Below, piece after piece: positions 32,729-43,260 of a stretch of DNA of 64,000 nucleotides. Both the position numbers and the translations under genes were made by a program. Position 1 is the stretch's first letter; each line of letters begins with the position of its first letter. Under the pieces are notes generated by a model. That model was not told the origin of the DNA. It worked only from the letters and a program-made list of their open reading frames with translations, and ran no database searches. Origin of the DNA: Trichobilharzia regenti (lineage: Eukaryota > Platyhelminthes > Trematoda > Strigeidida > Schistosomatidae); the NCBI GenBank assembly GCA_944472135.2, contig OX235265.1, positions 92,350,984 to 92,414,983 of the forward strand, given 5' to 3'.

Positions 32729-32746
32729 TGGCGACGAGGAAAACTC
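32729..32746 (+). promoter_or_regulatory. Putative primer-binding site after LTR
   Basis: TGGCGACGAGGAAAAC lies four bases after the LTR end. TGG at the start is what a tRNA 3' CCA end would pair with, and GGCGACGAGGA-type sites follow many Ty3/gypsy-like LTRs. The tRNA identity is not assigned. Confidence 0.5.
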
Positions 32747-33689
32747 TAATAACTCACTCAGCAGCAGTACATAACAGTTGGGTCATCGCGATGTGCAAGC
32801 CCGACCACCACGTCAAGGTAGCAACTATCGGTGGGAAAATTCACAACAGTTAGTTCTACCCAGTCACGTAGGAAGGTGTAGACTTACTGACAGGTTGGGG
32901 TCCTTGGGATGGTAAAATACAACGGCTGGTGACAATTGGTGATATGACTCAAACTGATCGTTCTCAACAGTGCAGATGCATCCAATCCTTGTGACTTATG
33001 ATTTCCAATGAAACTATATTGTTCTTTGTTATTATATTCCCTTATCTCACACCTCTGTTTACTGTCTCTAGTATGCATTTCCCCTACTTTCTTCTCTTGC
33101 TTTGTGTGCTACATGGAGGGAGTGTGGCGACTTCAACTGGTGCACATATGTGCAAAGTTCTATGTCGAAAATAGACAGACAGACAGCTTGCGACTAAGCT
33201 AATCAGCACTGTACGCATTTCCGTGCGCTTTCTTGATTACTGCATATTTTGATATGAATAATTTTGGTTTCCGAAATAGTCTGTGCTGAAATTTCGTCTC
33301 CCCAAACTGTCTAAATTGCTAACGGTTAATTAATTAATTTGTCATTTGCGAATATGACTTACGGTGTTGCCAGCTAGCCTAAGTAGCTTGCAAGAAATCA
33401 GGTGTTTTGAACTGATTCACTTGTCTGAGTTGAGTCAGACTTGGTCCGACAGTGATGTGTTAAATCCCAAACACCTATCTGCTGTTATATAGATCACCTC
33501 GATCTGGATAGTTGGCAAGGAGTGTCGGTTATTGTAAGTAGTATATAACTACTCATTTGAATCAGTCAGTAGTATAGGGTTTTACTTAATCATGGTAATA
33601 ATGAGGCTACACTACGACTAAATGAAGCTGATCTATTCCGCCTACGGATATATCAGCGGGAAATTATAAATACATGTGTAAATCTTGGG
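32747..33689. other. No gene seen
   Basis: Would be internal sequence if the LTR at 32.4 kb is a 5' LTR, but no gag, protease or RT motif is visible. Confidence 0.4.
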
Positions 33690-34870
33690 CACTGTGGTGG
33701 TGGTAGTAAGTAATTCCATATTAGTTTGTTTATTAGATGTATCACACAGTGAGTGAAACAGTATTATTTACTGGATGACAAAGTTTCGAACACAATTTAT
33801 TACTGTTCATAATCATATCAATCAGTTATAATCACACGACTTCGAAACTTGAGTTTTATAGGTTTCTTTGTTCTCTCCTATTTGTCGTCGTAGGCGTGGT
33901 AGTAGAATCTTCCAGATATCTGGGAGAAGGGGTGTTGGATAATTCCTGTTACATGTATTCGCAGCTGATTCAATAAACAAAGATAATGTTATCAATCTCT
34001 CCCTCGCTCCACCCTGTGACATTAAATCTTAAAACTGTCATCCTATCCCATCCATCCTGTTGTATGGTTGTGTATAACTGCATGTAGTGCTATAGCTGAA
34101 CTATTCTCTAGATTTCTTATCTTATTCGGGTCAACCAATCTAGATTTTGCTAGGTTTTTATCTTCGGCTAGTCTCACTGACTGCACCTGTTCTACTACTT
34201 TGACGTATGCACGGTATTAGATAAACTGAATGTTTTGTTTTATTGGCTCCACAGGAGTGATCATTTGCCCGACGAAGCTTGTTTCTAATTAAGTTTTTGG
34301 TTGGTTTGAATTCCAGCCACTTTTATTCCTGCCTTGTTAAGAATTCTGCGTAAGGTTTCCGAGGTCCCTTCCTTGTATGGGATTACTACTGATGATTTAT
34401 ATTCCTTATTGTTGGTGTCGTCATTAATATTATTAATTATTATTATCACTATCACTGCTATCATTATTTATTTTATTTTTACATTTCCTAACATATTTCC
34501 TGACTAATTTATCAGGGTAATTATTAAGTTTCAAGTCTTGTCTTATATGCCTCACTTCCTGTCTTAGATTTTCCTTGGTACTACTTAGTTTTTGTGCTCT
34601 ATTACTTAAATATTTCACCAACCCAATTTTTACTGATATAGGATGGGATGATCGGAAGTCCAAATATCTGTTTGAATTTGTGGGTTTCCTGTAAACACTA
34701 TTCTTTAACTTCTCTTTTCTTTCCTTTTTACACTGCAATCTAACATTGGAAGTTCCCCTTCCTGACCTTCCAATTCATACGTGAATTAAATTACCTCCAC
34801 CTTTGAGTTAATGTGTTCAAAAAATCTATCTATATCCTGTGAATATGCTATCTACATATATTTGAGGAAC
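33690..34870 (-). pseudogene. Penelope-like element PLE-III, RT thumb to 3' end
   Basis: Minus strand. 34740-34870 encodes IDRFFEHINSK-like and LEGQEGELPMLDC-like text just after the RT palm. Frame 34433-34738 has KLKNSVYRKPTNSNRYLDFR, SHPISVKIGLVKYLSNRAQK and LNNYPDKLVRKYVRK, the thumb also seen in PLE-III at 59.3-59.55 kb. 34100-34250 covers the GIY-YIG region. Frame 33822-34022 gives ESAANTCNRNYPTPLLPDIW and RRQIGENKE. The 3' region carries CGAAACTTTGTCATCC on the minus strand. RT catalytic motifs are absent (5'-truncated) and there are several frame breaks. Confidence 0.88.
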
Positions 34871-35439
34871 TTATAAATTCTACTGAGTTACATAAAACAA
34901 AGGACGTTCAGCGAATAATTACCTTTTTCAGCAACGTCATTCAAAAGCTGTAAAGTCGCATGTGGATAGCAGAATTTTTCTTAGCAATATAAGGAATATT
35001 TTCAGAAAGATGTGTCATTAGAATTGTAATTTCTAGATAATAAATTATATAGTACAAAAAGCGTTAATCAGGTAGAAAAAGAATTAAAATTAAATAAGTA
35101 AATCGATTGAGGCAATAAAATTGACGGAATTGAGTAGAACTTGATTAAAATTAAACGCGAGTCAAATTGATGACAGTGGTAACAAGGGAGAGAGATGTAA
35201 TACAAGGTGGTAGAAGAAAATGATACAATTAAAAAACGGAAGATAGAAATTATGTACTTGGTGTTGAGACAGATCAGGTTCATTGTAGATTTAGTGACTG
35301 AACAGAGTTCTGGATTTAACATGTAAACCACCACTGCTTCTGTGGTTAGCAAGATTCCCGCGTATTCTGGAGATGATTCTGAAGTACCTTTATGGACATA
35401 ACTTGGTGTAGAAATTTGATCAGGTGTTCCAGTATAGTG
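34871..35439. other. No gene seen
   Basis: AT-rich; nothing recognised. Confidence 0.45.
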
Positions 35440-35595
35440 CTGCAGGCAAAGGGGGGGCGGATCTATTATCTCCTTTTATAAAACCATCAGGGTAAGTGTT
35501 CGATGACACGTTTAGATAGCATACACTAAGTACGATATGATAGAGAAGATTTGTAGTTCGGGTGGATGATTTTTATGTGGGTGTGTTCTCTGATC
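35440..35595 (-). mobile_element. PLE-II 3' end fragment, minus strand
   Basis: AGCATACACTAAGTACGATA, GATAGAGAAGATTTGTAG, GGTGGATGATTTTTATGTGG and GTGTTCTCTGA match 9104-9240 of the minus-strand PLE-II. The hammerhead part is cut off at the T-rich run at 35598. Confidence 0.65.
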
Positions 35596-35614
35596 TTTTT
35601 TTTTTTCTTCAGTA

Positions 35615-36150
35615 TAGATCTAGCGAAGACAGTTGTTGGTTGATAAAGGTCTTCAACAGACTGTTGTAAATATTAATTGTGACCCGCTCGTCAAGTTTCT
35701 GATCCGTACAGAAGAACTGACTGACTTGACGTTTGCATTGAAAATCCGACCGAATTTTGTTGTTGATCCTGGCTAAGCGACAAAGATTTCCAGATTGGTT
35801 TCAGGTCGATGAATGTGTTTCTCGCTCGCCTTCCCGATTGTCGCTCGATTTGACATCCTCGCCCATTCCGACTGCCTGTAGTTGAGACAATGCTCCCTAG
35901 ATAAGTGAGTGAATGAAGTAACCTTTTTAAATCCCTCCAGTTGATGGTGATTGACGCTGGATGTTGCTGTTGTTGTTGTTGGTTGGTTGGTTATTTTCAC
36001 AACCTCCGTCTTGTCTATGTTGACCTGGAGTCCTGTCTTCTCTGGCTGCTTCTTCGACCAGTTTGTCGGTTTTCACTTGTAAGTCTTCGCTTTGTGTGAC
36101 GTCAAACATAAATCAGCCACGCGCGAAATTCAAGTCTTATAAGTTCTTCA
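35615..36150 (-). pseudogene. RTE-2 LINE internal fragment
   Basis: Frame 35927-36109 encodes LQVKTDKLVEEAAREDRTPG, and 35773-36000 MKITNQPTTTT and NHHQLEGFKKVTSFTHLS, the same as RTE-2 at 18.9-19.9 kb. The C-terminal end (beyond the GAAGACAGTTGTTG block) is missing. The CR1 element begins immediately after it. Confidence 0.8.
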
Positions 36151-36154
36151 CGAC

Positions 36155-39100
36155 GTTAGTATAGATTATTCTTTAAGAACATAAATAGATGGCTGGAACA
36201 AAGGTTAACTGGCAGCCTGTTTGACATCTGGGCTACCTTTTTCGTGCATCTACATATTGCATCTAATAAGTCATGTTTTCATTCCTAATTTTAATAAAAT
36301 ATGATCACAAATCGCATAAAATACAGTAATTCATTCATTAAACGTTTTAAACCATATGACTTTCATGCAACTAATAATGCATCTAATAAATCTAAGAGAA
36401 AACATCATGCTGGCTGGCAGCGTGCACTTAAACAGACACCTTTATATCGTACAACCATTCCTGTTATTGTCACTTCAAACTGCCGTTCACTTCCCAACAA
36501 AATTATGCATCTCCAGTCTCTCTTATCATCTGATACTTATCACAATACGGCGATTGTTGCATTACAAGAAACATGGCTCCATGAACTCTATGATGACAAT
36601 CTGGTTTCCCTAAATGGTTTTACATTGTTTAGACAAGATCGACTATGCTCCAGAAAGAAAAGAGGTGGAGGTGTTGCAACTTTCATTCATTCTCAATGGT
36701 CAACTTCAAATAATGTATGTTTTTCTTACTCTAATGACTTTATTGATTGTATAACGGTCAAATGCCGCCCGAAACATTTATCCAAATTCAAATACGTCTT
36801 CATCTCTAACATTTATGTTACTCCTGGCTGTTCTGCATCTGATCTATCTGATTTTGCTGATGAATTCACTGAATTTGCCGTTACACATCTTGAAAACTCT
36901 TTATCAGTTGTCACAGGAGATTTTAACTGCTGTGATTGTTCTTTCCTCGTATCATTAGGTCATGCCAATATTGTTAAATTCCCTACTCGACTTGATAAAA
37001 CCCTTGACCTGGTGTTCATTAATGATGAGGAAATATATGAAGTACGCCGACGTGCTCCTATCATGAACTCAGATCATTGTATTATTCGGATATTACCTAA
37101 GATATACAGCAGATCTCACTTTAATATCTTCTCAAATCTGTCCAAGAGAACACAGCAAAGGTGTTACTCACAAGAAAATATGCTCAAACTAAGATGCATG
37201 CTAAATGACACTAACTGGGAACTTTTCAACGAACACAAACTGGATGATACTATTTCCAATTTGACTGACTATCTTAAATTCTGTCTTGATATATGCTGTC
37301 CAAAACAGATAATTTTCAAAAGAATGGATCGTTTTTCTTCCCCTCATCTCAAAAAACTTCGTAGAGAAAAAGAGAAGCTGTACAAGACAAAGAATAAATC
37401 TGGTCTTAAGAAGATAAACACCCAAATTAAATCTGAAATCAAGAGACTAAACAACATTTATAATCAAACAATACTATCTTGTAAAACATCAGAAAACATA
37501 TGGAAGCTTTTTAGAGAAATTACTGGTTGTGGTAAGCATAATAATTTTGCCTCTTCTATTGATGTAAATACTCTCAATAGATCTTTTGTCCGCCCTCCAA
37601 ATGTCCTTTCTGCCTTCAATTTAACTAATAACACGACCAGTGACTTTCATCGTTTCAATACTTCTGATGTTCTTAAATGTTTGAAATCTCTTAAACCTTC
37701 CCAGAGTCTAGGCCCTGATGGTATACCTGCCATTGTTTTAAAGAAATGTGCTGATATTTTAAGTAACCCACTTACAAGCATTTTCAATACTTCTTTTTCT
37801 AATAATAATGTACCTTCTCTGTGGAAAGATATTAAAATCATCCCTGTACCCAAGTCTGGTTCTGGAGATAGTGTTAAGTTTAGACCAATTGCCATTACCT
37901 CTCCTTTCTTGAAACTGATGGAGAAATTACTCTTACAAAAACTCATTCCCTCCCTAAGCTTCTCAAATGATCCAAAGCAGTTTGCTTACAAACAGGGTAG
38001 AAGTACTTTGGATGCTGCTGCAGTGTTTCATCACAACATTGTATCCTCCTTAGACAAAGGGGCCAAGTATGTCCGTTGTACTTTCCTTGATTACACATCT
38101 GCTTTTGACTCTGTACCTAGAGGCCTTTTGTTAAACAAGCTTAGCCTTACACAAACTGAGTCCTGGGCTATCAACTGGCTGCACTCTTACTTCTCCAATA
38201 GGATGCAGTACACGGTATATAATGGTGTAGCTTCCTCTCCTTTGCTTACTGAAGCTGGTGTTCCTCAGGGTGCTGTTCTCTCGCCGTTTCTCTTTTCCTT
38301 CTTCTTACATGACTTACCTCTCTCAGACGAAATCAACTTCGTCAAATATGCAGATGACCTGACTGTTTCGCTTCCCGTTAAGTCTCAGTCAGACTGCTTC
38401 AAATTAAATAGCTTCCTGTCGGACATCAGTCAGTGGTCTAAAATAAATGGCCTAACGCTGAATCCCTCAAAATGCCAGACTGTCGACTTCTCCTTTAGGC
38501 ATAAACGAGATCTACAAACACTAGTAAGCACTCATGATGTCTGTAGAATCGAGGGGACTATAATTGAAACAAAGTCTAATGCAAAATACCTCGGATTAGT
38601 TATATCTTCCGACCTTACTTGGTCATCTCATATCCAAATGATTTCCAAGAAAGTGTTTCGTCTAACCTACTACATTAAGAAACTCAGACTAACTGGAGTC
38701 CCTCAACCTCTGCTTACACAATTTGTCAACTCTCGTATCCTACCTATTCTACTTTACTGTTCCCCGTTAGTCTTTCCTGGGTTACTGAAAAAGGATTATA
38801 CCATCCTGAGAAGGATGTTGAAGGTAGTTAGCAGGACTAGCGGTGTAAAACTCAGTCAGCTCGTCACAACATTAGTGGATAAGCATCTGAATACATGTGA
38901 GAAATGGTCTAAAACCATACTCTCTGACCCCCAACACCCCCTCTATTCCCAACTCTCTCCCTGCATCTCATCAAGTAGAACCAGAAATCAGTATAAAATA
39001 ATATATGCTCGCACAACCAAGTATAGGAACTCAACGATACCATATTTGGCCCGTGTTCTAAGTGACAGAGACAATGTTAGACGTGAAACCTATGACTTGC

Positions 39101-39828
39101 TTTGTTGTTAATAACATAATTTTGGCCCTTGTTTTTTCCCCCTTACACTCTCTTATTTGTACTCTATAGTGAACAACCTTCTTAAACATACTTAGCTGCT
39201 TAAAATTATTATCATTGGCTTACATTTTTATTCTTTATTCTATTCCTTCTTTGTACATCTACTGGGTCCGACTATATTATCACTATGATTATTAAAAATT
39301 GTCCCGTCATTAACCATCATGTAACATTAGTTTTGTGGTTGTTCTTTGTTCGGCACTATTTAACTGACAATCTTGTTTGTTATTGCCACTATCACCATCT
39401 TAAAAATTTTGTATTATGCATGATTCCTCACACTGCCACTACAAACAACCGCATTAGTACTGACAAAAAAAAACCTGAAATGTTTATCTTATGATTGCTT
39501 AGTGTTGTTCAATCAAATTAACTGATCATCTTGGCTATAAACATTTTTTTAAGAACATCTCATAATTTCCCGTATGATTATAGCTGTTACTGTTCACCAC
39601 GCATACACATATCGTAGCTTCCACTAACTAATACTGAAATATTTTTTTTCATTATTTGTGTTCGTCTTCTTTTTTACTCAGTATTTTTATTTGCATTTTT
39701 TTAGGTTATTTCTGTTTCTTTTTTTTGGTTTTTTATATTTTATTTTTTTTTATAATACTCCTTTTAAATGTACGATGAAATTAGATGCAATATTGTAGAT
39801 ATGTGCTGAAAATTCCACACTGTACCAA
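36155..39828 (+). mobile_element. CR1-clade LINE, long and recent, 3' end lost in gap
   Basis: About 150 bases of 5' leader, a single intact long ORF, and a 3' UTR of about 720 bases rich in T runs that ends GTGCTGAAAATTCCACACTG just before the assembly gap. The tail and the ORF C-terminus match the fragments at 11.3-12.2 and 16.0-16.7 kb. No ORF1 is visible, so it is either 5'-truncated or a one-ORF type. The TSD cannot be checked because the 3' junction is in the gap. Confidence 0.9.
36301..39111 (+). CDS. CR1-type ORF2: APE endonuclease and reverse transcriptase
   Basis: 936 residues with no internal stop, the only full-length retroelement ORF in the window. The APE-type endonuclease spans about residues 55-265: SNCRS (59-63), ALQETWL with catalytic Glu90, RQDR and RGGGVA (111-126), GDFN (206-209), LDLVF (235-239) and SDH (257-259). 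The RT covers about 450-760: GPDGIPA, FLDYTSAFD with Asp597 and Asp603, GVPQGAVLSP, and YADD (683-686), the catalytic pair. The C-terminal part has LPILLYCSPLVFPGL and SSSRTRNQYKIIYARTTKY. The endonuclease nicks DNA and the RT copies the element RNA from that nick. All key residues are present, so it could still encode active enzyme. The first in-frame methionine was taken as the start. It could also be the source of the CR1 tails in SINE-C. Confidence 0.95.
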   Translation: MITNRIKYSNSFIKRFKPYDFHATNNASNKSKRKHHAGWQRALKQTPLYRTTIPVIVTSNCRSLPNKIMHLQSLLSSDTYHNTAIVALQETWLHELYDDNLVSLNGFTLFRQDRLCSRKKRGGGVATFIHSQWSTSNNVCFSYSNDFIDCITVKCRPKHLSKFKYVFISNIYVTPGCSASDLSDFADEFTEFAVTHLENSLSVVTGDFNCCDCSFLVSLGHANIVKFPTRLDKTLDLVFINDEEIYEVRRRAPIMNSDHCIIRILPKIYSRSHFNIFSNLSKRTQQRCYSQENMLKLRCMLNDTNWELFNEHKLDDTISNLTDYLKFCLDICCPKQIIFKRMDRFSSPHLKKLRREKEKLYKTKNKSGLKKINTQIKSEIKRLNNIYNQTILSCKTSENIWKLFREITGCGKHNNFASSIDVNTLNRSFVRPPNVLSAFNLTNNTTSDFHRFNTSDVLKCLKSLKPSQSLGPDGIPAIVLKKCADILSNPLTSIFNTSFSNNNVPSLWKDIKIIPVPKSGSGDSVKFRPIAITSPFLKLMEKLLLQKLIPSLSFSNDPKQFAYKQGRSTLDAAAVFHHNIVSSLDKGAKYVRCTFLDYTSAFDSVPRGLLLNKLSLTQTESWAINWLHSYFSNRMQYTVYNGVASSPLLTEAGVPQGAVLSPFLFSFFLHDLPLSDEINFVKYADDLTVSLPVKSQSDCFKLNSFLSDISQWSKINGLTLNPSKCQTVDFSFRHKRDLQTLVSTHDVCRIEGTIIETKSNAKYLGLVISSDLTWSSHIQMISKKVFRLTYYIKKLRLTGVPQPLLTQFVNSRILPILLYCSPLVFPGLLKKDYTILRRMLKVVSRTSGVKLSQLVTTLVDKHLNTCEKWSKTILSDPQHPLYSQLSPCISSSRTRNQYKIIYARTTKYRNSTIPYLARVLSDRDNVRRETYDLLCC

Positions 39829-40328
39829 NNNNNNNNNNNNNNNNNNNNNNNNNNNNNNNNNNNNNNNNNNNNNNNNNNNNNNNNNNNNNNNNNNNNNNNN
39901 NNNNNNNNNNNNNNNNNNNNNNNNNNNNNNNNNNNNNNNNNNNNNNNNNNNNNNNNNNNNNNNNNNNNNNNNNNNNNNNNNNNNNNNNNNNNNNNNNNNN
40001 NNNNNNNNNNNNNNNNNNNNNNNNNNNNNNNNNNNNNNNNNNNNNNNNNNNNNNNNNNNNNNNNNNNNNNNNNNNNNNNNNNNNNNNNNNNNNNNNNNNN
40101 NNNNNNNNNNNNNNNNNNNNNNNNNNNNNNNNNNNNNNNNNNNNNNNNNNNNNNNNNNNNNNNNNNNNNNNNNNNNNNNNNNNNNNNNNNNNNNNNNNNN
40201 NNNNNNNNNNNNNNNNNNNNNNNNNNNNNNNNNNNNNNNNNNNNNNNNNNNNNNNNNNNNNNNNNNNNNNNNNNNNNNNNNNNNNNNNNNNNNNNNNNNN
40301 NNNNNNNNNNNNNNNNNNNNNNNNNNNN
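39829..40328. other. Assembly gap of exactly 500 N
   Basis: 500 consecutive N, probably a fixed-size placeholder. It lies between the CR1 3' end and an inverted and tandem repeat cluster, a likely cause of assembly failure. Open frames drawn through it are meaningless. Confidence 0.99.
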
Positions 40329-41300
40329 GTGTGAATATACATTACAAGTAGCATAGAAACAAAAAATTACACAGGATTAGAATATAATTGTAAAATGGTT
40401 ATTCTAAACGGATTACAAGTGTGAACAGGGAAAAGCATGGAAACAAACTTAAAATAACTAGTTTTATAACTGAAAAAAATTAGGTGAATTTAATGAAGAC
40501 TGAGGGACTAAGAATCAGACACACGGGGAATCACAAAATGCTCAAAAGGAAAAGCGAGAACAAAAAAAGACGAGGAAGAGAAAAAAAATGGAAGCTAAGG
40601 GGACATACAGAACTAGGTCAATGGTAGTTGTAGAGGTTGGACTAATTTCTTTTGAACACACAGTTCCGGCTTCTGGATGCATATTGCTAGGGCTTCTGCA
40701 GTACAAAGAAGTTTGAAATAACTATTTTACAATTATATCTTAATCCTGTGCAATTTTTGTGTTTCTAAGGCTTTTGTAATCTACATTCACACGTCCTAAC
40801 TTTCATTTCAGGCTCAAATTATTATTTCAAATTTTCAGTTATAAAACTAGTTATTTTAATTTTGTTTCCATGCTCCTCCTAATCACACTTGTAATCCGTT
40901 TAGAATAACTACTTTACAATTATATTCTAATCCTGTGTAATTTTTTTTGTTTCTATGCCTCTCGTAATCTATATTCATACCTCCCAACTAACATTTCAAG
41001 TTGAAAAATTTTGATTTCAATTTGTTTCCATGGTCATTTTGTTCACACCTGTAATTCGTTCTATCCCTGCGTTTCTAAACCTCTTTTACTTCATATCAAG
41101 TTGAAAATAATTATCACCATTGATTCGTCTTTAAAACTATTATTTCTCCAGTTATCAAATATTAATTTTTGCATACGTTGTAACTATTTTCTAATCCTGT
41201 GAAATCTTGTCTCTAAGCCCCTTGTAATCTATATTCCTACCTTTGACCTTTCATATATCAAGTTGAAAATTATTATCACCTTTGTTACTATGTGGAATTA
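40329..41300. repeat. Inverted and tandem AT-rich repeat cluster
   Basis: 40329-40485 reads as the reverse complement of about 40828-40985. Shared blocks include ATAACTAGTTTTATAACTG, AAACGGATTACAAGTGTG and ACACAGGATTAGAATATAA. The forward version also repeats in tandem, with TCTAATCCTGTG(T/A)AAT blocks near 40740, 40928 and 41190 followed by GTAATCTA(C/T)ATTC. Neighbouring units share a TTTCATTTCAGG/TTGAAAAT segment. Confidence 0.75.
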
Positions 41301-41640
41301 ATTAAACAAATAATAATTGTATCCATGTAGACTAATGTACATAAATGTGATTGTACAGCTTTTAAGAATGAAATCGCCTAAAATATATATCTTTGCTGAA
41401 CTTCGAAAAAGAAATAAGAGTACGCCACAACGAATTAAACTCCAATGCAGCAGCTGTTAACAGATTAAAACCTGAAAATATCATTCCTGTGGCACCGACG
41501 CACAGTGATTAGGATTTTTTTCCTGTCGATTGATTGGACCGAAGTCACAGGTTGACATGTCGGCTTCTTGAGCAGATGCTTCAACGATGTCTGGGAATTT
41601 GATCAGTATTTAATTGGTGGATGGTGACTAGCAGTGGAAT

Positions 41641-41692
41641 CCAGGATGCACATTTCACCTGTCCTATTTGGGACTCGTCAACTGGATGTACC
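41641..41692 (-). ncRNA. Hammerhead ribozyme motif, left arm of SINE-A palindrome
   Basis: On the minus strand: CATCCAG, core TTGACGA (position 3 is T), GTCCCAAATAGGAC, an AGGT insertion, GAAA, TGTGCAT (stem III), C, CTGGAT. Stem I and stem III are preserved. The insertion between stem II and GAA and the C3 change make activity doubtful. Confidence 0.75.
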
Positions 41693-42090
41693 TGCGTTTC
41701 TCAGTCAGTGAGTGATGATGTTCCCACCACCTAGGCTCGAACCCAGTGACCATAGTTTCCAACGCTAAAGCGTTATCCACTAGACGACTTGGGTCACTAG
41801 AGCCACGTCTTGTTCAACGGGTCATATTAACTATTTTATTGAATTTTAAATCTTCTCGTCGAAGCATCTGCAAAAGAAGCCGACATGTCAACCTGAGACT
41901 GAGCACTTTGGTCCAATCAATCGACGGGAAAATCTCAAATTCAATAAAATAGTTAATATGACCCGTTGAACAAGACGTGGCTCTAGTGACCTAAGTCGTT
42001 TAGTGGATAACGCTTTGGCGTTGGAAACTATGGTCACTGGGTTCGAGCCTAGGTGGTGGGAACATCATCACTCACTGACTGAGAAACGCA

Positions 42091-42142
42091 GGTACATCCA
42101 GTTGACGAGTCCCAAATAGGGCAGGTGAAATGTGCATCCTGG
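42091..42142 (+). ncRNA. Hammerhead ribozyme motif, right arm of SINE-A palindrome
   Basis: Same as the left-arm motif, including the TTGACGA core and the AGGT insertion, with one extra change in stem II (GGGC for GGAC). The shared insertion shows that both arms derive from one mutated source copy. Confidence 0.75.
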
Positions 42143-42173
42143 ATTCCACTGCTAGTCACCATCCACAAATTAA

Positions 42174-42959
42174 GAGACAACTTAACTTAAAAAGAGATAG
42201 CTGCTCAAAAATGTTTAATTAATGACAAAAACATACCATTTTCCAGATCAGCCAATGGTAAATCAGCAGTAGATACGCACAAATCAGAATAAATCAACGA
42301 AGTTAATGAACACGTTCAAACGAGTCCATATGAGATTTAAAAATATAAGGGCACTATTATGAATAAGATAAAAAAAATATGCAGTTGATCTAGTACACTA
42401 AATGAAACCATCTTTGGGTGAGTCAAAATGATTTAACATACGCGCGACAGACACATCCTCAGGGCGCTCAGTGGGCAGTGTTTAGCATACTGGACCCAAG
42501 CTAAGTGCTTCTACAAGCGTAGAGTTAATCAGCTCAGATTTAAGGTGCGGGACTGGGGGGATCCAGGCGATCCAGATCACTGGTAGTTCAAGCGAGACAG
42601 CTGGAATCGGTTTGTGACTCACAGTTATCAGATGGTTGTGAATAGCTCGACGATTCCATCACGGTTTCCTCAAAGGCCATTCGGCACGATGGCCAATCAG
42701 AAATGGTGTCCATAGTAAAAGTAAACGAACTGTCCCTCGAGATCTTGTGTCTATGAGGCAGAATAGGCTGTCTCCTATGCGCAAGATGTTCCCTTTCTGT
42801 GATATACGACGGGGAACCACATGGGTTGTTCTGATTCTTAAGAGGTAATGTTTCACAGAGAATTGTTCTAGGACTGTGTCAGTCACTGGATCACCTTGCA
42901 TCAAAAATAAAAAGATGCACAACCTACCCCTTGGCTCTGGTGTCAATGGCATTGACAGT
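42174..42959. other. Unclassified stretch
   Basis: 42440-42950 is less AT-rich than the flanks and has no recognisable domain (a 97-codon minus-strand frame at 42659-42952 resembles nothing I know). Possibly an old non-coding repeat. Confidence 0.4.
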
Positions 42960-43260
42960 AATCACAGACGAAATGGGCAGAACTCCATTAATAATCTCAG
43001 TAAAATATATGGTACTATTAAAATTCATGGAGCATGACACCCTATTAGGCCAATAGTTAACTTTAAGAACACTTGCGCATATGAGTTATTTAAATATTTA
43101 GCATCGATTTTATGCCCTATTATAGATTAAACGGGTTCTAGGCTAAATATTTCAAACGTAATGAAACAAAAGCTGGAGGGAATTCAAACACAAAAGTGTG
43201 GAATAGCGATTAGTTTAAGTTCCAGTGGTTCGTTCGCTAATATCTCAATTTAATACTGAT
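42960..43260 (+). pseudogene. Penelope-like element PLE-III, RT fingers fragment
   Basis: Encodes KIYGTIKIHG, then HPIRPIVNFKNTCAYELFKY and LASILCPII with stops. This corresponds to MYGTIKIHKPGYPIRPIV in the PLE-III at 58.6 kb. It covers the RT fingers before the first catalytic motif and ends where SINE-D is inserted. Confidence 0.75.

Larger units (their letters stand above)
41517..42173. mobile_element. SINE-A inverted pair (near-perfect palindrome)
   Basis: 41517-41605 is a plus-strand leader (CTGTCGATTGATTGGACC, CAGGTTGACATGTCGGCTTC). 41611-41936 is a full minus-strand SINE-A including its leader. 41937-42173 is a plus-strand body. The 237-bp arms 41611-41847 and 41937-42173 differ at only about six positions. 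Each arm has box A-like CTAGTGGATAACGC, box B GGGTTCGAGCC and a hammerhead. Confidence 0.9.

Noticed and set aside
37201..37425. Minus-strand frames inside the CR1 ORF (also 37647-37946)
   Set aside because: Antisense shadows of the intact CR1 coding frame.
39764..40354. Long open frames on both strands across the gap
   Set aside because: They run through 500 N and have no sequence support.
40329..41300. Inverted repeats as ends of a DNA transposon
   Set aside because: The same unit also repeats in tandem, the termini are not defined, no transposase is seen and a gap intervenes.
42659..42952. 97-codon minus-strand frame as a gene
   Set aside because: No domain or context; unsupported.
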